Source: Asaia prunellae JCM 25354
GTDB lineage: Bacteria > Pseudomonadota > Alphaproteobacteria > Acetobacterales > Acetobacteraceae
Length of the DNA: 64,000 nucleotides
Assembly (NCBI RefSeq): GCF_000613885.1
Contig: NZ_BAJV01000007.1
Location: 62,001-126,000 of the forward strand
Direction: 5' to 3'
This document shows, piece after piece, positions 58,520 to 64,000 of the stretch; position 1 is the stretch's first letter, and the number at the start of each line of letters is the position of its first letter. The position numbers were made by a program, and so were the translations under genes. The notes beneath the pieces were generated by a model, which was given only the letters and a program-made list of their open reading frames with translations, was not told the origin of the DNA and searched no databases.

Positions 58520-59364
58520 TCAAAAGAGAACGAGTAGCAGCAGTGATACCAGTCCGGCACCCATGCAATAGAAAGCGAAAGGCGAGAGAGCCCACCGATC
58601 GTGGTTGCGGAAATATTTGAGTAGCACTGCAGTGCTGACAAGCGCTGTAATCCCCGCGGCCACGGCCGCAATCACAGAGATCTGCGCCATATCATGGCTT
58701 ACATCCATATGACGGAGCTGCCAGGCTCATGCACCGTCGCCGCCAGAACGGCGGGTTGGGCCATCAGAAGAGAAAAGCGTGCCGCTGTCTCATGATTGAG
58801 GCCACAGACAAGCCCTGCGTTGATTGTCGAGCCGGAGCGCGAAATACCGGGAAACAGCGCCAGACACTGCCAGAGCCCGATTACCAGCGCATCCTTGGCC
58901 GACATGTCGGCGATAGCCCGTTGGGGACGGCGCCCCTTGTAGGAACGCATCCATTCGGTAACGAGAAGAATGAACCCGTTCAGGAAGAGGAAGAGGGCCA
59001 CCGCTATGGGCGTCCCGAAAATGACCTTGAGACGATGCTCGAACGCCGCGCCGAAAATGACCACAGGGATTGTGGCCACAACCAGAAGTACCAGAATACG
59101 TATGGCTTCTTCACGGCGCGTCGCGCCATGCAGTCCTATTGCCCCGGTGAAAATTGCCAGCCAGTCACGCCAGAAAAAGCAGAAGAGTGCGACCAGCGTA
59201 CCAAAATGCAGCATGGTGAGAAACGGCAGGAACAACTCACTGCGCTCATCCAGATTCCAGTGAAGCAAGGCCGGTATGAGTACCGCGTGACCGAGACTGC
59301 TCACGGGAAAAAGTTCGGTCAGTCCCTGGACGATTGCCAGAACCAGTGCTTGTAGCAGCGTCAT
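58520..59364 (-). pseudogene. uppP: Undecaprenyl-diphosphatase UppP (BacA), one frameshift near the end
   Basis: From ATG 59364, MTLLQALVLAIVQGLTELFPVSSLGHAVLIPAL carries the first active-site motif (ExxxFPVSSxGH; Glu at the ELFP position), and LFPGISRSGSTINAGLVCG the second. At HEPGSSVIWM the frame ends at 58699; one base lost near 58725 restores HEAWQLRHMDVSHDMAQISVIAAVAAGITALVSTAVLLKYFRNHDRWALSPFAFYCMGAGLVSLLLLVLF, the last two membrane helices. Repaired length about 280 residues is normal. UppP recycles the lipid carrier of the cell wall and is usually kept intact, so an error is a real possibility. Confidence 0.85.
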
Positions 59365-59491
59365 GTCAGCTCAGTATGAAATAAATGTTTCTATCTCCTG
59401 CCTGACTGCGCTCTGGATCGCAAGCCCGTGCTTGACGATCATCGCAAGTCAGGCGAAGAGTTCCGCTATTATAACAGGCAGGTGAGCAGAG

Positions 59492-59944
59492 ATGGCGGCA
59501 AAAAACCAGGGTGGCGCAATTCTGGCAAGTGCAATGGTTCTTGCCCTTGCAACAGGTTTCGCCGCCTATGCTGTCGCCCAGCGCCACGGCCCCACAGGCG
59601 ACACGCAACGTCTTCATGCACGGTTTGTCTCGGCCAACGGACTTAACCCCGGGGCTTCTGTTGTGATGGCAGGGGTACGCGTCGGAACCGTTTCTCGTGT
59701 TTTCCTGGATCCGAAAACCCAGATGGCTCAGGTCGATTTTTCGATAGACCGTCATCTCTCCCTGCCTCAGGATACGAGTCTGTCCATTGCTGCTCCGAGC
59801 ATGACTTCGGAGAATGCCCTTGCCATCACCCCAGGCACTTCACATGACCGCTTGCAGGGTAACGGCATGATAACCAATACTCAGGCGCCGACTTCCCTTG
59901 AACAGCAGGTCAGCAACTATATTTTCGGTTCGGGTATCCAGTAA
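59492..59944 (+). CDS. MlaD-family lipid-transport substrate-binding protein
   Basis: A 150-residue protein with an N-terminal anchor (GGAILASAMVLALATGFAAYAVAQ) and an MCE/MlaD domain (LHARFVSANGLNPGASVVMAGVRVGTVSRVFLDPKTQMAQVDFSIDRHLSLPQDTSLSI), ending QQVSNYIFGSGIQ. MlaD works with MlaF, E and B in an ABC importer that keeps phospholipids out of the outer leaflet. The ATPase and permease genes are not adjacent here, so they must lie elsewhere. It is divergent from uppP. Confidence 0.85.
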   Translation: MAAKNQGGAILASAMVLALATGFAAYAVAQRHGPTGDTQRLHARFVSANGLNPGASVVMAGVRVGTVSRVFLDPKTQMAQVDFSIDRHLSLPQDTSLSIAAPSMTSENALAITPGTSHDRLQGNGMITNTQAPTSLEQQVSNYIFGSGIQ

Positions 59945-59999
59945 GAGATTACGTCATTCTGTCTGAGAGAAAGGCCGAAGCGTTCAGGCCCGGCTTTCC

Positions 60000-61121
60000 T
60001 CAGTCATTAAGGGGATAGAGCGCGAGCAGACGTCTCTGCTTGCGCCAGTAACGCAGCATCGTATAGGCACCGCAGGTTTTCCAGCCTCTGGCCCGGTTCA
60101 GGGCACCTATGCGGAACGCCTCACGATAATGATAGAACTGGGCACGATAGGCTTCCCGGAGGGTCGTTCGGGAATCCCAGATATGGGTTGCTTCCGAACC
60201 GACCCCGTTAAGTTCGATAATCTCGAAATCTTCTCCACGGCGCAAAGCGTCAATCGAAGCGGCCTTGACATCAATTCTTCCAAAATGGAATTCGCTGACA
60301 TCACCGATGATCTCGTCCAGACGGCGGGTCAGGGCAGAGGTGGCATCCTTGCAGCCGTTACGGAAAATCGATCCCTTGCAGTGATTACCGGTAAAGACCA
60401 ATTGTACCGGCTCTCCGAGAGCCGGAACCTCTTCGAGACGTCCTTCAAGACGCGGAAGATAGATATCAGGCAGGAGATTGGTGCGGGTATCGCGCGAAAT
60501 CAGCTCCCGGATGGTCGCAACGCCATCCCCTTCCAGAACAGGGGACTCCTTGTAGGTAATGGAAGTAATCCGTCCTGAGGAAGATCCGGGTTCACGAATA
60601 TAGAACAACCCGGCCTCGACCGGACCTTCTGCCAGCGCCTGGGCCAGGATGCGCACGGCTGACGGAAACTGTTTCAGAACAGGCAGCAGATCCGCCTCGC
60701 TCCTTACGAGCTTTACTCCGGTCCCGTTACAGCCGATATCCGGTTTGATCACGACCGGAAAACCGATATTCTTTCCCTTCATGGCAGTGACAATAGCCAG
60801 GGCATCATCATCCCGTCGTCCCTTGCGGAGCATATGGGTGATGTAAGGGGCTATCCATTGATTGGCCACCGGACCGGCAAGATCGAGAATACCGCTCTTG
60901 CTTTCACCGCACAGCCCCCCCGTTTCAACACGGGGATTGGCTGCGCTCGGGATACTGAAATCGCCGTAACGCAGACCCAGAGCGATCCAGTACAACACAA
61001 TAGGTGTGTAGAAAACAGATCCGGGCCAGAACTCGAACAGGGAGAGCGGATGAGGATCTTTCGTCTCCTCGACCGCAAAATCATCGAATGGCGAGGACAG
61101 GTCAGGCGCAATCTGAAGCAT
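60000..61121 (-). CDS. ATP-grasp carboxylate-amine ligase family protein
   Basis: About 373 residues from Met 61121. This start is chosen because the upstream Met at 61157 would overlap the DedA gene. The ATP-grasp lysine region is GFPVVIKPDIGCNGTGVKLVRS and the metal site FEIIELNGVGSEATHIWDS, both characteristic of D-Ala-D-Ala-ligase-like enzymes. The N-terminal half (FWPGSVFYTPIVLYWIALGLRYGDFSIPSAANP) lacks the normal pre-ATP-grasp fold motifs. The substrate is unknown. It follows the DedA gene by eight bases, so they form a two-gene unit of envelope-related character. Confidence 0.82.
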   Translation of the reverse strand: MLQIAPDLSSPFDDFAVEETKDPHPLSLFEFWPGSVFYTPIVLYWIALGLRYGDFSIPSAANPRVETGGLCGESKSGILDLAGPVANQWIAPYITHMLRKGRRDDDALAIVTAMKGKNIGFPVVIKPDIGCNGTGVKLVRSEADLLPVLKQFPSAVRILAQALAEGPVEAGLFYIREPGSSSGRITSITYKESPVLEGDGVATIRELISRDTRTNLLPDIYLPRLEGRLEEVPALGEPVQLVFTGNHCKGSIFRNGCKDATSALTRRLDEIIGDVSEFHFGRIDVKAASIDALRRGEDFEIIELNGVGSEATHIWDSRTTLREAYRAQFYHYREAFRIGALNRARGWKTCGAYTMLRYWRKQRRLLALYPLND

Positions 61122-61128
61122 CGATCGG

Positions 61129-61725
61129 TCAGTCACTAAAGGTCTGGAAACGCGCAATCAGGCGCCCGACAAAAAGAATAGTCATGATGAATCCCGCTAT
61201 ACCAAACCAGCGCCACCCAGCCATGTGGGTCGACATCCATCCTCCGATATGAAGCGATACGCTGAAAAGAAGGGATGTCCAGATCAGTGTAGCGACAACA
61301 GCACTGATTGCAAAAGAGCCAAAAGGTGCCCGGAAAAAGCCGCAGGCCGTGTAAAGCGGCAGGCGCGCGCCCGGGATGAAGCGACTGATTACCACGGTAC
61401 GCACCACGTTACGGTGAAACCAGCTTCGTCCCTTATCATGGCGGGGCAGGGTCAGCCAGCGCCTGGCAGGAGGCCATTTGGCACCTACGGCGCCAAGCCC
61501 GTACAGCCCGAGGTCACCTACAGCAACCCCGATATAAAGGGCGACCAATGCCAGTGGAACACTGAGGCGCCCCTCATCCACGGCCATGGCGGCAATCATG
61601 GTCGTAGCATCTTCCAGAATGAAGGTGCCGATAATGACAGCAAGAGCTTTCGACCACCAGGCCGCTCCCGCAACCGAAAGAAGATGATAGAGAGAACTGC
61701 TGCGAAAGGAGGCACCACTGGACAT
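61129..61725 (-). CDS. DedA-family membrane protein
   Basis: 198 residues with five or six membrane segments. The DedA (SNARE-associated) motif FILEDATTMIAAMAVDEGRLSVPLALVALYIGVAVGDLGLYGLG is followed by the positively charged re-entrant region RSWFHRNVVRTVVISRFIPGARLPLYTACGFFRAPFGSF. DedA proteins support lipid-carrier flipping and proton-dependent membrane homeostasis. It is upstream of the ATP-grasp ligase in the same direction. Complete. Confidence 0.88.
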   Translation of the reverse strand: MSSGASFRSSSLYHLLSVAGAAWWSKALAVIIGTFILEDATTMIAAMAVDEGRLSVPLALVALYIGVAVGDLGLYGLGAVGAKWPPARRWLTLPRHDKGRSWFHRNVVRTVVISRFIPGARLPLYTACGFFRAPFGSFAISAVVATLIWTSLLFSVSLHIGGWMSTHMAGWRWFGIAGFIMTILFVGRLIARFQTFSD

Positions 61726-61851
61726 GGCGCTCCATGTGCCACGCCCGCAGAGAAAATACCAATATCAGATACTCCAGACTCGCAAATCACCTGCCAGGAT
61801 GTCGCAATACCCCGCCAGGTGGCTGGTCTTGGGTAGTAGTCAGGCAAACCC

Positions 61852-62613
61852 TCACTGCAGATTCACAAAACAGCCGCCATCGACCAGCAATGACGCTCCG
61901 GTGACATATCCAGCCAGATCAGATCCAAGAAATACGATCGGACCGGCGAGATCCTCGGGCCTGCCGAACCGTCCCAGAGGGATGCGCCGGATCATGGCTT
62001 CTGCTTTCGTCTCATCCGCCAGATCCTGTTCATTGATTGCCGTACGGATGGTACCAGGCAGTACCGAGTTACATCTTATGCCATGCCTGCCCAGTGCTAT
62101 TGCGGTCGATTGCATGAGCGAATGCACACCTGCTTTGGTCGGCGTATAGTGGCTCTGGAACTCGCCGCCAACCAGCGCCGAAATAGAGGATACGGCGATA
62201 ATAGCGCCACCACGTCCCTGCCGGACCATCTGGTTTGCAGCAGCCTGAACCATGAAATAGGCGCCGAGCAGATTCACTTCCACCGTTCTTCTGAGCGTTT
62301 CGGAAGGAAGATCAAGAAAGGAATGAAAAGGACAGATACCGGCATTGCTGACAAAGATATCCAGGCCTCCGAGACCTTGCACTATGGTCTCGATAAAGCA
62401 CGTCGCTGTCTCGGCTGCAGAGACATCGCCTTGCAGATAGACTGCCTTGCGTCCCAGCGACGTGATCTCGTCCAGAAGCGGTTGGACAGTCTCTTCTTCT
62501 GCGATGTCAGAAATGGCAACATCCGCGCCATGGCGAGCAGCCTCCAGAGCCGCTTCCCGACCAATTCCCGACGCCCCGCCTGTAATCGCGAAAATTCTGT
62601 TTTCGAGCAGCAT
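61852..62613 (-). CDS. Short-chain dehydrogenase/reductase (sugar dehydrogenase type)
   Basis: 253 residues from Met 62613 (MLLENRIFAITGGASGIGREAALEAARHGADVAISDI). An Asp after the second strand (SDIAE) suggests NAD preference. The catalytic set is in SSISALVGGEFQSHYTPTKAG (Ser, Tyr, Lys), and the C-terminus PEDLAGPIVFLGSDLAGYVTGASLLVDGGCFVNLQ is classic. The sequence is near L-rhamnose 1-dehydrogenase and other sugar dehydrogenases, but the substrate is not readable. It is followed upstream by the DhaK-DhaL gene in the same direction, with 135 bases between, so a polyol or ketose role is likely. Confidence 0.85.
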   Translation of the reverse strand: MLLENRIFAITGGASGIGREAALEAARHGADVAISDIAEEETVQPLLDEITSLGRKAVYLQGDVSAAETATCFIETIVQGLGGLDIFVSNAGICPFHSFLDLPSETLRRTVEVNLLGAYFMVQAAANQMVRQGRGGAIIAVSSISALVGGEFQSHYTPTKAGVHSLMQSTAIALGRHGIRCNSVLPGTIRTAINEQDLADETKAEAMIRRIPLGRFGRPEDLAGPIVFLGSDLAGYVTGASLLVDGGCFVNLQ

Positions 62614-62748
62614 GTATCTACCTCCCGCAGGACTGTTCTGGATAAACCGACCAGTAGAAATTACCTTACTCTCCCGTGCCGCTGCACAAAACAGGTCGGT
62701 CGGGAAACCACTGGCGAAAATGCAAAACATGCATTTCTGGCAGTTTTA

Positions 62749-64000
62749 TCAGGACAGATCCTCAAGAAGCGGGGTGAGCGCCTGCATAGCCAGGGCAAAA
62801 GACAAAGCACCGGGATCGGGATACCCTTTGCTATGATCTCCATGGGTCTTGGCACGCCCGCGCCTCGCAGCAAAAGCCTTGGTTGCCTCAGCTCCCCGAT
62901 GGGCTTCCTCAACCGCTCCGGTCCAGATCACATCCAGATTGTGTCCAGATGAGCCAGTGCTTTCCAGAGCTTCGACAAACGGTACCAGAGCATCGACCAT
63001 GGTCTTGTCTCCGATTTCGGCCTTGCCAATACTGCGGATACGCTGAGCACCCTTAATTACACCCTGCACCAGAACCTTAGCATCAATACCCGCATCATCA
63101 TGCAGAACCGTCGAAAACGCGAAAAGCGCCTCCCCCCACAGGGCTCCGGATGTTCCTCCTGCCCGGTCACCCCATGCATCGGCGGCAGCCTCCATCACCG
63201 TGCGAGCGCCTGCACCGACTGCAGAGGCGGCTTGGGCCGCTCTGGCTGCAGCTCGGGTGCCTCGTGCCATTCCCTGACCATGATCGCCATCACCGGCAAT
63301 GGCATCGATACGGCCAAGCCTGTCCTCTTCATCCTCCATGGTGCGGGCAAGACACGCCATGGCACGGGCAATACAGGCTCCGGCCTTTTTACCGGTTGCG
63401 TTCGGGGCCGGTTCATAATGGACCGGTAATTCGGCCATAGCCTGACTGGAAGCTGCGACCCAATCGCCTTTGACTTCATGACGACAAAGGGCAGGAGAAT
63501 TGACCGGCGCCCGCCAGAAACGCTCCAGTTCATCATCGAGCCATGTAATCGTGAGTGAACAACCATACATGTCGAGGCTTGTGGCATAAGAACCAAGCAG
63601 TGGCGCAACAAGAGTAAGCCCGTCGCGCTCGAAAAGGGCCTCTAGCTCATTCCACAACACAAAAAGCTCTTCTGTTGTCGTGGCGCCCGCCCCGTTGAGC
63701 AACACGGCCAGGCGCTTTGCTTCTTTCGGACGTTCGGCCATGACCCGAGAATAAAGCTCGGCAGCGATCTCTCCTGGTGAGGCTATGTCACGTTCCTCGA
63801 TACCGGGCTCGCCATGAATACCAAGACCCAGCGCCATGCGTCCCTGGGGAATAGTAAATATCTTCTCTGGCGCGCCGGGCAGGGCGCAGCCATCGAAGGC
63901 GATACCGAAAGACCGAGTATGGGCATTCGCCTTGCGGGACACCGCCTCGACAGCATCAATGTCATATCCGGCGTCAGCGGCAGCCCCCATGATCTTGAAG
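62749..64000 (-). CDS. Single-chain dihydroxyacetone (or tetrulose) kinase, DhaK-DhaL, cut by the window edge
   Basis: Frame runs from the right edge (KIMGAAADAGYDIDAVEAVSRKANAHT) leftwards to 62749. The DhaK part holds GLGIHGEPGIEERD, with the His that covalently binds the substrate carbonyl. The DhaL part holds DAIAGDGDHGQGMARG, the aspartates that chelate two magnesium ions for ATP, and GGTSGALWGEALFAFS, typical of ATP-dependent single-chain enzymes (Citrobacter type). The N-terminal third is missing. Family members also phosphorylate L- or D-erythrulose (LerK/DerK), so with the tetritol genes 6 kb away the true substrate may be a tetrulose (inference). Confidence 0.9.
   Translation of the reverse strand, partial: FKIMGAAADAGYDIDAVEAVSRKANAHTRSFGIAFDGCALPGAPEKIFTIPQGRMALGLGIHGEPGIEERDIASPGEIAAELYSRVMAERPKEAKRLAVLLNGAGATTTEELFVLWNELEALFERDGLTLVAPLLGSYATSLDMYGCSLTITWLDDELERFWRAPVNSPALCRHEVKGDWVAASSQAMAELPVHYEPAPNATGKKAGACIARAMACLARTMEDEEDRLGRIDAIAGDGDHGQGMARGTRAAARAAQAASAVGAGARTVMEAAADAWGDRAGGTSGALWGEALFAFSTVLHDDAGIDAKVLVQGVIKGAQRIRSIGKAEIGDKTMVDALVPFVEALESTGSSGHNLDVIWTGAVEEAHRGAEATKAFAARRGRAKTHGDHSKGYPDPGALSFALAMQALTPLLEDLS

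Noticed and set aside
58520-58708. Independent 62-residue membrane protein
   Set aside because: Its sequence supplies exactly the missing last helices of UppP; one base restores a continuous protein.

Overview
The window looks like a chromosome segment of an acetic acid bacterium or close relative (Acetobacteraceae). The reasons are the interleaved his operon, an intermediate-to-high GC content, IS5- and IS6-type transposase debris, and many transport and polyol genes. No marker gene here fixes the genus, so this is inference.

Layout. 0-5.3 kb is a decayed accessory stretch: the N-terminus of a MocR-type regulator, an unrecognised ORF, an AT-rich secreted protein, an IS6 transposase stump, arfB, a higBA toxin-antitoxin pair whose toxin carries an in-frame TGA, and a broken IS5-family transposase. 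5.3-10.1 kb holds a large periplasmic thioredoxin-like protein and a frameshifted TonB-dependent receptor. 10.5-12.0 kb is a divergent SDR/TetR pair. 12.4-19.7 kb is a prophage remnant ending at a tRNA-Glu gene. Its tail genes and its broken tape-measure gene are separated by an oppositely oriented block of small secreted proteins, a gene with an 8-bp tandem repeat and an intact hicAB pair.

19.9-24.5 kb is a compact histidine operon (hisB, a DUF2628-like membrane protein, hisH, a GNAT-HisA fusion, hisF, hisE, HIT protein). 24.6-35.7 kb carries a nitroreductase and a UbiH-type monooxygenase, a large MscS-type channel, pyrD (two frameshifts), thiC behind a TPP riboswitch, an SMR pump, a HisE-like protein, cvpA (one frameshift) and purF. 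35.7-48.6 kb holds two RND efflux operons in tandem: a TetR-controlled HAE1-type drug pump (adaptor, pump, outer-membrane lipoprotein) and an HME-type metal pump whose TolC-like gene is frameshifted.

48.7-56.5 kb contains a YahK-like alcohol dehydrogenase and a tetritol (erythritol-type) catabolic cluster: DeoR, FGGY kinase, GlpD/EryB-like dehydrogenase, triosephosphate-isomerase-like enzyme, second DeoR and RpiB-like isomerase. The kinase and dehydrogenase are broken by about six single-base shifts, while the isomerases and regulators are intact. A DhaK-DhaL kinase at the right edge could supply the same isomerases with phosphorylated tetrulose. 56.9-62.6 kb has a broken amino-acid permease, uppP (one frameshift), a lone MlaD-like protein, an ATP-grasp ligase with a DedA protein, and an SDR.

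A window-wide oddity is the number of single-base frameshifts, almost all losses, several in genes normally kept intact (pyrD, uppP, cvpA). Long stretches such as the his operon, both RND pumps, thiC and purF have none. This is either real pseudogene formation or residual sequencing error, and it affects how every broken gene below should be read.
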